A stretch of DNA of 22,733 bases from positions 1 through 22,733 of the forward strand of contig JAQIWT010000349.1 in assembly GCA_034696485.1 (NCBI GenBank). Reading direction: 5' to 3'. The position numbers and the translations under genes are program-made. Every line of letters starts with the position of its first letter. The stretch's first letter is position 1. Of the stretch, positions 10,599 to 22,258 are shown piece after piece. The notes below the pieces were generated by a model. It searched no databases. It was not told where the DNA came from and saw only the letters and a program-made list of their open reading frames with translations. The stretch comes from Isohypsibius dastychi (taxonomy: Eukaryota > Tardigrada > Eutardigrada > Parachela > Isohypsibiidae).

Positions 10599-11607
10599 AT
10601 GCCTAAAGTCATCTCGACCAACCTTAAAGGAGGAGCAGCGCCAGTTCCGCCATATCCTCAGCTTCTTTTGGATCTGAAGGACAAACTCTCCAAGGTCCGT
10701 CGCCTTCCTTATTTGCTTTACCCTGACACAGATTTTTTTTACTATGCTTATTTTCAGAAGGATTCTGAACTGGCAGCTTGCCGAGCCGAGAGAATTAAAT
10801 TGCGAAAACAGGCTGACGAGGTGTGTCATGGTTCTCCGAAGAAAGGTGGAGGAGATTTAATGTTCGAATATTTTTTTGACCATGACTTCTCGTTTGCTCC
10901 TTGAGTTTTGAGAGTGTTGACATGTTACTTAATTAACAAAATGGATGAATTCACCTGGAACCTTGTTTCAGGAAACTGAGCGCCGTCGATCTCTGAAAAC
11001 GGAATTTGATGGAGTCGAGGAGTTCCTGCGCAAGAAACATCACCATGAGGCCGCCAAACATGCCGCAGACCTGGAACTTCTGATGACCGAGCGTGGAAAG
11101 GTTCATTCTCTTCGCAAAAAACTCGCATACCAGGAAACCAAGATGAACGATGACAAGACTGCCCTTCAGAAGGTACTTCCGGTTGAATTTTGCATCCTTC
11201 TAGTTCGGATTTTCCTGTGGTTAGCTTTCTCCCAAATATGATTTAGATTCATTTTTTATTTTGCTCAAAAACAGGCTAAGGAGGAAATTGATGCATTAAA
11301 AGCGTCTGCAGCGGCATGGAATCAACTGGCACAACCGGAAGCAAGAGTGATCGAGAAAACCGGTGTTACATGTCCAATTTGTTTGGATTTGGTAACTCCT
11401 TCACCCAGAAACATCCTCATTATGTGCGTGACAAGTTTTGATCAACAGGTCACCGTCGGAGGAGTTGGACTGATGGATATTGGCTGCGGTCACTTGCTTT
11501 GTGTTACTTGCGTCGAGACCTGGAAGAAAACTCGTCGCGGTAAGAGAGTTTGTCCGGTCTGCAAAGTCCCCGCTCCATACGATCCAACGAAAGTCTACAT
11601 CCAATAA
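10599..11607 (+). CDS. Coiled-coil RING-finger protein, probable E3 ubiquitin ligase, 230 aa
   Basis: Exons: 10599-10694, 10758-10820, 10972-11172 and 11275-11607; all introns are phase 0 with GT..AG. Residues ~20-130 form a charged, heptad-like helix (LLLDLKDKLSKKDSELAACR, then RKKHHHEAAKHAADLELL), probably a coiled coil. The C-terminal RING has Cys153-x2-Cys156, Cys191-x-His193, Cys196-x2-Cys199 and Cys213-x2-Cys216, eight ligands in C3HC4 order. The 34-residue gap between the second and third ligands is long but inside the family's range. RING proteins recruit a ubiquitin-charged E2; the coiled coil would dimerise the protein or bind substrate. The TAA stop (11605-11607) lies inside an AATAAA (11603-11608). 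Target unknown. Confidence 0.85.
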
Positions 11608-12062
11608 ACCTTTCGAGCACCGGAATCCAATCTTCGGTAACCAACATGTGATGGTGATGGAATTTTTTGTAGGACCGATTTTACCGATTTTTTTTGCGCA
11701 TGGTGGTCTATGTCCCCACGTGTACCGATTTTTCTAACCATTTTTTTCGAGAATAAACCCTCTGTTTATTTTTGGAATGGAACGTTCGTCGCGAGCTCTG
11801 ACCATGTTTCTCATTTTTTGGCATTGTGTGACCTTTCCGACTTTGTTCCATGTTCAAAGTGCTGCCTCCGGTCTCTTGTACGAATTGAAGAATAAATCTA
11901 TTTTTAAACGTTCGTTTTGAACATCGCTCGCATTTCGGCCAATTTCCAGATAAGTTCCTTCGACCGGAAGTGCCGACATCATGTGATTTCTGTTCACTAT
12001 ATCTCATGCGTTAAATGATATTCATATTTGAGAATGCATTTACTCACTATTATCGAACAAAA
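11608..12062. other. Convergent 3' region between the RING gene and the minus-strand gene
   Basis: Plus-strand AATAAA occurs at 11752-11757 and 11891-11896. TTTATT at 11765-11770 reads AATAAA on the minus strand and could serve the gene ending at 12063. One CCGGAAGT octamer lies at 11964. No gene was seen. Confidence 0.5.
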
Positions 12063-12803
12063 TCAAAAGTCTTCTGGATCAGAGAAAACACCCGGGTTCT
12101 GTTCGAGAAATGACAAAACTACCGGAAGTACAATTTTTCGTCGTGCAACCTGGGCAAGTGATCGCATTTCTCTCTTATGCATACAGATAACAGCCGAAGC
12201 ACTAGCCAGCGCCACTCGAACCGACTCAGTCAGCTCGCTCTTTTCCATTTCTTTCTGCAAAAGTTGGATAATCGACACATTGGCAGCTCTGCGAACAACC
12301 AGATCCCCCAAATGGACAGGTTCTGACTTGAAGGCATTGTGATGATCATAATGCTCCTTTTCCCATCCATAGCGAACCCCTGCACAAGTCAGACTTATTT
12401 CTAGTGATGAATCTCGAAATGAGAACAGAACATACCGTCTCCATCAGTATCTTCCAAGATGCGATCGATCAACAGTCCGTAGTAATGATGAAAACCAAGA
12501 AGTTCCTCTGCGTGCCGTCCGGAAGTAATTCTTATATCGCAGTCCGCAATTTTCCTGGCATGTTCAAGTGTACAGTGTCCAGACTTCGCCAAAATTTCAG
12601 GATCTCCAAAGACTCCCTCGAGACATAGTTTTCCTTTCCGTTGAAAACCTTCAACAAGTGGAGCATTTGCATCACATGCAACAAACACAGTTTTCCCGAT
12701 CACACCCTCTGTGACTTCTGAAACACAACAGATCTTGAGACGCAGGGATAAATTCTCATTGTTTCTTACCAGTTGGCCGCTGTGATAAAGAAGGATGATC
12801 CAT
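12063..12803 (-). CDS. Three-exon gene, 210 aa, unrecognised
   Basis: Exons: 12803-12770 (MDHPSLSQRPT), 12717-12436 and 12379-12063. Introns are GTAAGA..TTTCAG and GTATGT..GTGCAG with consistent phase 1, giving 211 codons with TGA. The first ATG is placed by the upstream GTAAGA donor; an alternative long frame through this intron and the G12 run (to 12964) is rejected. The protein is soluble, with a Cys/His-containing first half (GKTVFVACDANAPLVEGF, KSGHCTLEHARKIADCDIRI) and a helical second half (SIIQLLQKEMEKSELTESV). EDTDGDG resembles an EF-hand loop start, but the expected hydrophobic residue is missing, so I do not call it one. Family unknown. The gene diverges from the 15-exon gene at 13027, with 223 bp between start codons. 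Confidence 0.6.
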
Positions 12804-12899
12804 TGCAAGAATAGAGACCTATCTTGAATACGACGAGCTCGAGGAATGAACTGCATGTGCCAAAGGCGCATAGGACAAGATAGCCACAACGGGTTTTCC

Positions 12900-12918
12900 G
12901 GGGGCCGGGGGGGGGGGG
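12900..12918 (+). repeat. G5-CC-G12 run in a divergent promoter
   Basis: Five G, CC, then twelve G (12907-12918). The run lies between the divergent genes starting at 12803 (minus) and 13027 (plus), 109 bp before the latter's ATG. Confidence 0.9.
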
Positions 12919-13026
12919 TTAAACACCAACACGCCGAACTGGACGTCCTTGAAAATAACGCCATGTAATAAAATTCTCTCGGTTCTCAAGACAATTTATT
13001 CAGTGTAGCCGAATCCATCCCAGAAA

Positions 13027-15603
13027 ATGGATCCACCCCAAGACACCGATGTTCCGCTGAGGAGAAGCCCCAGACGTCCATCCGTTCCATCGCCATATCG
13101 GTCACTGGAAGACGAGGAGAACCCAGAAAACGTACACAGACGGCTACATGCTTTTCACAGGAAGAAGAAACGTGAGCTAAGTATTCTCGCTGCTGTTCGT
13201 CCTGAAACATTTTGGTTGTTTCAGATTTTATCGTTGTACAGTTCTACTGTGATAAAGTTGCACATGTGTTGGATTTCAGTCGACATGAGCTGAAATACAG
13301 CGAATTTAAAATGTCTATTTCATTTCGTCACAACATGATGCAGCTCCAGGAAGGCGATGATGTCAAGGTTCCTTGGACCACACACGGATCAAAGTATGCT
13401 TTGTGTAATGATCTCCGGTCACCGAACACACTTTCACTTCAGGGACGCACGTTGGTACGAAGCAAGGGTAACCCTGGTCACTTCCTCTCGCCCAAAAGCA
13501 ATGGAAAAATGCGATGCTTTGAAAGCTGATCGACGACGACATGAGGCTGACCAAGTAAATTCTTTTACCCTAAATCGGCGCTGGTAACATCGTATTATAC
13601 AATAGAGCTCGACGAAACCCTCATCATATCCATCGAATGAACTATCAGACTACTTAATGTCTCAGGCTAGACCGGAAGTGATAGCTCAAGAGATGGCTCG
13701 GGCTCATGAGGACTCGAGATCTGAGATTACGGAACCAGCATTCGCTCCTAATGTATTGCAGCGTGAGAAAAGTTGATATCCAAATCAGCAACGTTCGTAT
13801 CTCGTTATTTTATCATGTAGGAGCTGCGACCCTCACCGGAAGTCCCATCACGGCGCCATTTGCGTCGATTCGCCGCACTTCATCCCAAGGCATCTGGAAT
13901 CCTGCACTAAACTCACCATTAATTTCGAAGGATATTACACAAGGTAAATCTTGAATCATGATTAACGAATTGAATGTTTCATGTGTTTTGAACAAGGAGC
14001 CCGCGATTTGTCACCATCCAAAGAGCCGACCCTGTCCAATCAAAAAATCGGTACGAACTATATCTCTGTACCCAGGATATATAAAACGATTCCGTTTTGG
14101 TTAAGGGATGAACTCAGATAAAGGAATCCATCCAGCACCGCCTGTGATTGCACGAGAAAACAGTAAGACTTTTCTGTATTCAAGGGATACACCGTCCAGG
14201 CCACATTTCCCCATTACAGGTGAAGCAGTTCATCCGAGAGGCTTTTCCCAGACACCGTCTATGGCCACACAAAACATCGGTAAGAAATCGCCTGAGCTTC
14301 GTGCAATCTGTGAGTATTTTTTGAATATCTTATCTTAATGGTTTTTCATTTCCATTAGTTGGTTTTTAATTTTGACCGCTAATCAAAATCAAAAACGCTA
14401 CAATCAAAATATTAATTTCTCGTTCCCCGAATCCACAACAGATACTTTGAAAGTCCAAGTTATTAAAATGATTTTTATTCACGTTGTGTACACTATTAGG
14501 CGAACCAGCCGGAACTTCACACGGCTTCATCCCTGCGACCAGTCAGGAAAAAACAGCTGGTAAAACATTTTGCTATTCTTGTTCGGCGCAAGTGTTTCAA
14601 TTTTGTCTTTCGTAGCTCGCAAACGAACGAACAGCAGCCGGGAACAAAGTAATGGTATGGTGATTATGTCTGTTCAATGTCGGATATATATTTAATCATT
14701 TCTTTCATTCACACAGGTGAGTTATCGTCTTTCGAAGTGCCGACTCACAAGAAACACAAGAATTCATCAAATAATTCGACAGTTCCGGGTAAGGCAACTA
14801 AGCCGATAACGCGCTTGAAAGATTATCATTGGCCTGAATTAGATCTATGTTTCATTTACAGAAGGCCTTCGAGACGAGTCTATGGGAGAATCACATCATG
14901 GAAAACCGAGTACGAGTCGGTTAAAGCTCTCGTGACATTGTTTTCAAATAAAAATGTATTCGCAGACAAATCGTCGGAGAAAGTGGTTCGGAAGGTGAAA
15001 TATGTAATCCCGGATGGTCGAACGTCACTGCGAGGTAAACAAATCAGATGTATATTTAATTTTTTACACTGATATTTTACAGGACGGCTAAACACGGCCC
15101 ATTTGTATTGGCATAAACGTGCGGAGTCGAACAAGCGTCTCAAGGAACAAAGGGAAATAGCACCGGGGTACAACATCTTCATTTACAAGCATATATTGGA
15201 TGGCTTTGATCGCGAAATTGCCACCATGAACTCTGGAAACAGTCTGGACCGAATGCTTCGTTATGCAGATCGGTTGTTCGTTCATATGGCAGGAGGCGAA
15301 TCCGCAATCGCTGAACTAAAGCGGAAGTACACCAATGTCGGGCCGAAGACAATGATCGGGAAAGAGGGGATCGCCGCTCTGACAAGTATGGATCATTTTC
15401 TCTAACATATCCTCATCTCATCAATTTCTTTAGATTATTTGGTCGACAAATTTGAGATTCCTTCCGACAAAGTGCCAACCTACAAGAAATTGGTGGACAG
15501 ATTGACGAATTTGGCAAACGGGATCTTCTATGGACACTTATCAATGGAACATCCGTCGACTTCGACCAGCGGCGCACATGGAGCCGAAGATCCGGAGGGC
15601 TGA
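13027..15603 (+). CDS. Fifteen-exon gene with ten consecutive symmetric exons, 545 aa, unrecognised
   Basis: Exons: 13027-13171, 13225-13393, 13443-13554, 13606-13762, 13821-13943, 13997-14050, 14106-14162, 14220-14279, 14500-14559, 14616-14654, 14717-14788, 14862-14909, 14966-15034, 15083-15385 and 15434-15603. All are GT..AG. From the end of exon 4 onward every junction is phase 1, so exons 5-14 are all multiples of three. Exon 7 may instead begin at 14118 (CTCAG), also in frame. The start MDPPQDTDVPLRRSPRRPSV is basic and Pro-rich. The middle, made of 13-41-codon exons, is Ser/Thr/Pro/Lys-rich and looks disordered. The last ~160 residues look folded and helical (AHLYWHKRAESNKRLKEQRE, DGFDREIATMNSG, VDKFEIPSDKVPTYKKLVDR). 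No family is recognised. Exact borders of the small exons are the least certain part. Confidence 0.65.
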
Positions 15604-16458
15604 TTTTTTATGAGCTAAGTTTTTCAAACCCCTTTTTATAGTATCATGAAAACTAATCGATTTCTTGTTCTAAAATCTGTCTGATGATCCCAAAATCGCT
15701 TTTCGATGACAATTATCTTGTTTTTGGCTGCATGGATTTTTTCCTTCCTTTCGAGAATTTCTTTCCATTTGTTTTTGGTCAGATTGCTTGTTTATTGTTG
15801 AAGCCGCAGTAATTTTGAAAAACTGCGCGACACAAGTGAAATCCCAGTATATGATAAATTGATACATCAGTGGTTCCCGCTCGTTTTAATCTGTTTTCAA
15901 ATGCTCTTTTATCTCCGTCTCAAACGTGGTATTTCCAATGGTCAGTTCCCTCTTCGAATTCGATTCCTTCATGGTTCTCGTCCGCTTCACCAGCGTCTCA
16001 TTCACTTTTCGCAGTTGGCTCATCAGTGGTACTCTCCGTGTTCACCGGTTGTGACTTCCCGCTTCATTCATTGCGATCTCGGTCACACCGGGACCACCAT
16101 CTGCATCGAGGATGGAGCCAGCTGTTGGGATTGGGTCGCTGTGTTCCGATCGGTTTCCGGGCCGGTTCAGCAAAGAAGAAATATGTACAATATTCGACCG
16201 CACCGCCTCGTTTGAAGAAAACCGTTTCAGCTTTGTAATGTTATAGTATTTATAATTATGTATGGTAATAATAGCAGATATCACCTGCCATACTATGATA
16301 CATTTAACGGAATATTAATTTTTGCGCATACAATTCATTACAATTGAACTACACCACATACGTATGAAACACAATTACATATAAGCATATGCCGTTCAAT
16401 AATAATCTATATTTAATGATCTATGTGAATATAAAAGCCTTTCGCATATAAACACGTA
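15604..16458. other. AT-rich gap with one doubtful open frame
   Basis: The plus strand is open from about 15870 to a TAA at 16236-16238 (frame ending KKKYVQYSTAPPRLKKTVSAL) without an ATG at its left end. It is rich in Ser, Phe and His and ends in a basic tail, so it could be the last exon of a small gene whose first exon I cannot place, or chance. A minus-strand frame over 16042-16284 overlaps it. No family is recognised for either. The rest (15604-15860 and 16240-16458) is AT-rich and shows nothing. Confidence 0.3.
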
Positions 16459-16896
16459 CCGTAATGTCCGAATTAGAAGCCCCCCCGTAATAGAAGCCCA
16501 GTCCGTAATAGAAGCCCAATTTCGGGCCGTTCCTTTGAAATAGAAGCCCCCCCGGAATAGAAGCCCATGGGCTACTATAAAATGCTTGTGAAATGATACG
16601 TACGTTGAGTACGGGGATACGACGCAACGTATTTTTGGGTTGCGTATTTTTTGGTGAGCGATTTTGTACGTGATGAGTGTTTGCTTTCTTTCTATAGCGG
16701 TGTTTTTTTTTTGATTTCCTGAATTTACGGCCCTCAAATCTTGTCAATCCTTAAAAAAATAAAACCGTTGATCCTTTATTCTTTCCTTCATTTGAAATAA
16801 AAGCCCCCCCGAAATTGAAGCCCAGTCCGAAATAGAAGCCCAAATCCGGGAGCTTCGAAAGAATTGTAGCCCGGGCTTCTATTTCGGTCATTACGG
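16459..16896. mobile_element. 438-bp non-autonomous DNA transposon (MITE-like) with TIRs and TA flanks
   Basis: The left end (16459-16482, starting CCGTAATGTCCGAATTAG) and the reverse complement of the right end (16873-16896, starting CCGTAATGACCGAAATAG) match at 22 of 24 positions. Both outer borders are TA (16457-16458 and 16897-16898), the target duplication expected of Tc1/mariner-type insertion. Inside, the word TAGAAGCCC and close variants recur at least nine times. The left block (about 16469-16549) and the right block (about 16795-16871) are diverged direct copies of the same ~80-bp unit. Open frames across the element only read the repeat and encode no transposase. Confidence 0.85.
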
Positions 16897-17031
16897 TAAT
16901 CGGGTGCTGTAATACCGGTATGTAAGGCGCGGCCAAGTCAAGATTCCGAATCCGATGCAAAGTGAAACAGTCTCACTCACTCGCATTCGCTCCCCCACTC
17001 GCTCCCCTATTGATGTTATTGACTGTAACAG

Positions 17032-18583
17032 GACACATTGTGTTGTGTCCGACACAATCCCGGAATTTCCGTGCAACATGGAGGACTGATAAAGGATGTG
17101 TTGGGATGTGGAGTCGTAGAGCGGTTCGGGAAATCTGGCGGTGGATGCATCAGCAAAGGCGATGGATATCTGGTGGACGGAACCCGGAAAATTTTCGTCA
17201 AACAAAACAACAAACCAGGCGTAAGCTGAAGTTGACCACGTTTCTTGATAAAGAAACATGGATATTTTGAATGGAACAATGGTTCATCTCGTTTTATGCA
17301 TGTGTTGTTTGGTCTTTTTCAGGCCATGCTAATGTTTGAAGGAGAATATTGCGGATTACAAGCTATCCATACTACAAAGTGCGTCAAAGTTCCCGAACCT
17401 ATAAAAGTAAACAAAAGAACTACGAAGAAGGAATGCTAGCTTCGATTAATCACACATTTGTGGTCTTCACGGAGTTCATCACAGTCAACTATGTGTGCCA
17501 AGCACGCAGGATATCTCATTGCCTTCTTCTATTGCAGGTTTTCGATCTTCCTGGTGGAGGGGCTGCTTTGATAGTCGAGTATCTGGAAATTCATCATCTG
17601 GGCGACTGTTCCGGGGAATTCGGTGAACGTCTTGCCAGGTATTAGCAAGCAATGGAATGCAAACGAAGATAATATTGCGCTTTCTGCGCAGGATGCATCT
17701 TCATAACTCGGCATCCCGGAAGGAAGATGGGGCCGGGGATTCAGAATCCTACGTTTCCGGCTACGGTTTCGACTGCACAACCTGCTGTGGATATCTCCCG
17801 CAAGACAACACATGGAGTAATGATTGGCCTGTGAATTATTCCTGTGTGTTCTATTTTCTTTTTGTATATTAATTGTGGATCTCTTGTTAGGAATTTTACC
17901 GGAAATCTCGGCTGCAACCCCAAATTACCCGCGCAACACCTGAGGGAAAAAACGTCGAATTGGCAGAAAAATGGAAGCTTTTGGAAGGGAAGATATCGGA
18001 GTTTTTTCGTGGAATTGAAATATTCCCTAGTCTTCTTCACGGTGACCTTTGGAGCGGAAATGCGGCGGAAATAGGAAACCCTTCCCAGCCAGTTATTTTT
18101 GACCCGGCGGTTACATATGGGCACCACGAATTCGATTTGTCCATCGCATCTATGTTCGGGGGATTTGATCATAGATTCTTCCAATGCTTTGCTCGATGTT
18201 AGCAATCTCCTATACGAGCGAAGCGAGCGCGAAGCAAGCAAAGCGCCAGCGAAGCGCATTTCGCGTTAGGTGTTGATTCTTCGAAAACTACCACAAGATC
18301 ATACCGAAATCACAAGGTTTCGACTCAAGACAGGATCTGTACCAGCTGGTAATTACAATACACAGAGCAAAATTCCAGCGCTCTTATTCCGTGTTGTATT
18401 TCCAGTATCATTATCTGAACCATTATAACCACTTCGGAGGCGGGTAAGACGAATTTTGCGCGCGGTGTTAATCAAGAACGGATATACCGTACTATTCTAC
18501 CGTACGAATACTAGTGTTCTTTATTCAGATACCTTCGGTCGAGCTTAAACCTCATGGACAAGCTGATCAATAAGAGCATGTAG
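17032..18583 (+). pseudogene. FN3K: Fructosamine-3-kinase gene, disrupted
   Basis: Exons: about 17032-17220, 17323-17406, 17538-17638, 17692-17830, 17891-18348 (interrupted), 18406-18443 and 18539-18583. The family phosphorylates ketosamines on glycated proteins so that the sugar falls off. Visible motifs: GGGCISKGDGYLVDG and IFVKQNNK (ATP-binding lobe), MFEGEYCGLQAI, VPEPIK, DLPGGGAALIVEYL, MHLHN, GYGFDCTTCCGYLPQDNTWS, LLHGDLWSGN (catalytic loop), VIFDPAVTYGHHEFDL (metal-binding Asp) and MFGGF. After the break come YHKIIPKSQGFDS and YHYLNHYNHFGGGY. Two defects are seen. Exon 5 hits TAG at 18200-18202 inside a 102-bp insertion. The family start (Met-Glu then LxxxLG) is visible at ATGGAGGACTG (17078 on) but is out of frame with GLIKDVLGCG by one base. 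All other splice sites look sound, so the damage is recent, or partly assembly error. AATAAA lies at 18811. Confidence 0.8.
18174..18283. mobile_element. 102-bp insertion with 8-bp target-site duplication in FN3K
   Basis: GATTCTTC occurs at 18174-18181 and again at 18276-18283. Removing one copy plus the intervening 94 bases joins MFGGFDHRFF directly to ENYHKIIPKSQ, restoring the expected FN3K sequence. The insert is rich in GCGAAGC-like words and includes the inverted pair GCTTTGC/GCAAAGC. No placement of the 102-bp unit starts with GT, so it is not a canonical intron. It keeps the frame but brings in TAG. Confidence 0.75.
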
Positions 18584-18882
18584 AACTGCACCATTATCAG
18601 CATTTGGAGACTTTCATTCGGACACTTCATTTCCGGACACTTTTATTCCCCTTTATTCCACACTGAAGCTCAGCTCCATTTTCCATTTCAAATGAAAAAT
18701 TAACGATGGAAGTTGTGGTACGGTGTACAAATTTTGGCATGCCGACAGGACCGTTCGACTGAAAAGGTGAACCCTGAAGTAATCAAGGATCTGCTTCGAG
18801 CTTTCCACACAATAAATGTAAATAACAATCACAGCAACAATTCTGTGTAATCGACGATCCTAATTCAAGAAAGACCAGAAAA
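18584..18882. other. Convergent gap between FN3K and STMP1-like gene
   Basis: Plus-strand AATAAA at 18811-18816 (FN3K) and minus-strand AATAAA equivalents (TTTATT at 18642-18647 and 18652-18657) suggest overlapping 3' ends of the two convergent genes. Nothing else was seen. Confidence 0.4.
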
Positions 18883-19146
18883 TCAAGGCTTCTCCTTTGT
18901 CATATCCTCGACTTTGTGCATGACTTTCGTCCAAGCCTCCGAGGGAGTTATGACTTTCGGTAGCTGCAGCAGCCAACACAAGGATCAAGAACAATCTTAA
19001 TAAATATGCAAATTCTACTCACATCATAGTGTTGAGCAGCCAGTACTCCTGCGTAGCCACCCGTCGCAAACGCTAGCTGAAATAAAAGAACCATATTGTT
19101 TTCTGCTGGCGGAGAAAGCGGGATAACTCACCAGCGCCCTGAACAT
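18883..19146 (-). CDS. STMP1: STMP1-like short transmembrane mitochondrial protein, 49 aa in three exons
   Basis: Exons: 19146-19132 (MFRAL), 19076-19023 (LAFATGGYAGVLAAQHYD) and 18963-18883 (26 codons and TGA). Introns are GTGAGT..TATTTCAG and GTGAGT..TGCTGCAG, both phase 0. The product has one membrane segment (about 4-19) followed by AQHYDLP and a charged, amphipathic tail ending KEKP. Vertebrate STMP1 (Mm47, 47 aa) has the same layout: a Met-led hydrophobic Gly-containing helix, AQNYDIP, then a Lys-rich tail. STMP1 is known as an inner-membrane micropeptide linked to respiratory complexes and mitochondrial dynamics. An in-frame ATG at 19245 would add 33 basic, presequence-like residues; I prefer the downstream ATG because it matches the family's length. 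Confidence 0.8.
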
Positions 19147-19805
19147 GGCAGGGGAACTTGCAATTTTACGGTAGGTTCCCCACAAGAGCAATCCTTGAGC
19201 ACCCCTTTTCCAGTTGGTTGGATTCAACAAGACTTTCTGCCACATTGAAAGGTCAACAAAGATCCACAGCAACGAGATTTTTCGAATGCTAAGCTTCGCC
19301 AATGGCCTTCCCTTATCAGCGAGTGTAACACGGCAAAGTACACTCCTCCACAAATGGCGAGTTCAGAAATTCCAGCTTGTTCTGTGGGGCTTTCAATAAT
19401 CACAAACTAACATCGATCACAAAACTACAGACCGGTCCCGAGCACAGCGCTTATTAGCCCTCCTTTAAACTATACTGATATTCTGCGAATAAACAGGATT
19501 GCAGATTAAAGATGGGATGAAAAGTTGAAAACACCAACAAAAGTTCGATAAAATAAAACCATTTCACAAAGACAGAGCGGCTACGCGGGATGGGGACGGA
19601 CCGGGCAGGCGACGTCATAATGCGTTGATTTGGCGTGCGGCAAGACCCCTGGGAAACTGCCACCCGCTTTTCCTTCAATCAATTTGTTTTGGTTTCGCTC
19701 TCATTTCTCGTTTCATCGTCGCTGTTGCGTTATTTAAGCGATGGAAGTTTTCCCATCCTATATATACTACTTAGCGGGTTGAAGTGTCATTTCCAGTTCA
19801 GTTTT
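19147..19805. promoter_or_regulatory. Divergent promoter region of STMP1-like gene and SelO
   Basis: This 660-bp interval separates the two start codons. A TATA-like TATATATAC lies at 19759-19767, about 40 bp before the SelO ATG. A CRE-like CGACGTCAT lies around 19611-19619. A TTTCCAG about 10 bp before the SelO ATG could be an acceptor. No further gene was seen. Confidence 0.45.
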
Positions 19806-22183
<2,378 letters not shown>

Positions 22184-22215
22184 ATATTAAGTCTCTCTGT
22201 CGGAGTCCCAGAAAA

Positions 22216-22256
22216 GACCACCGGGAAAGTCGGGAAGAACGACTTGAACGGTGGTC
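22216..22256 (+). ncRNA. Perfect two-part hairpin in the SelO 3' UTR
   Basis: GACCACCG (22216-22223) pairs with CGGTGGTC (22249-22256). After a 3x3 internal loop (GGA/GAA), AAGTCG (22227-22232) pairs with CGACTT (22240-22245), closed by a GGAAGAA loop. All 14 pairs are Watson-Crick. The GGA/GAA loop could form sheared G-A pairs. It ends two bases before the SECIS-like core, so it may be a separate RNA element or a scaffold for that core. Confidence 0.65.
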
Positions 22257-22258
22257 AT

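Noticed and set aside
7610-11607. Operon of the RRM, PIP/SIM and RING genes
   Set aside because: Spacing (350-400 bp) is longer than usual for trans-spliced operons, and each gap contains its own promoter-like or 3'-end signals. The TTTTCAG at 10389 alone is not enough.
12460-12520. EF-hand calcium loop (DTDGDG) in the 210-aa protein
   Set aside because: The conserved hydrophobic position is Arg, there is no paired helix-loop-helix, and the motif spans a splice junction.
12401-12964. Long minus-strand frame (187 aa) with an N-terminal Pro-rich start
   Set aside because: Its left part reads through a good GTAAGA..TTTCAG intron and the G12 run. The three-exon model starting at 12803 is better supported.
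16396-16960. Several minus-strand frames with repeated LGFYYGLGFYYGG-like peptides
   Set aside because: They are translations of the transposon's TAGAAGCCC repeats.
18182-18283. The FN3K insertion as an ordinary intron
   Set aside because: No rotation within the 8-bp duplication gives GT..AG, and the internal GTTAGC..GTTAG pair leaves the wrong frame.
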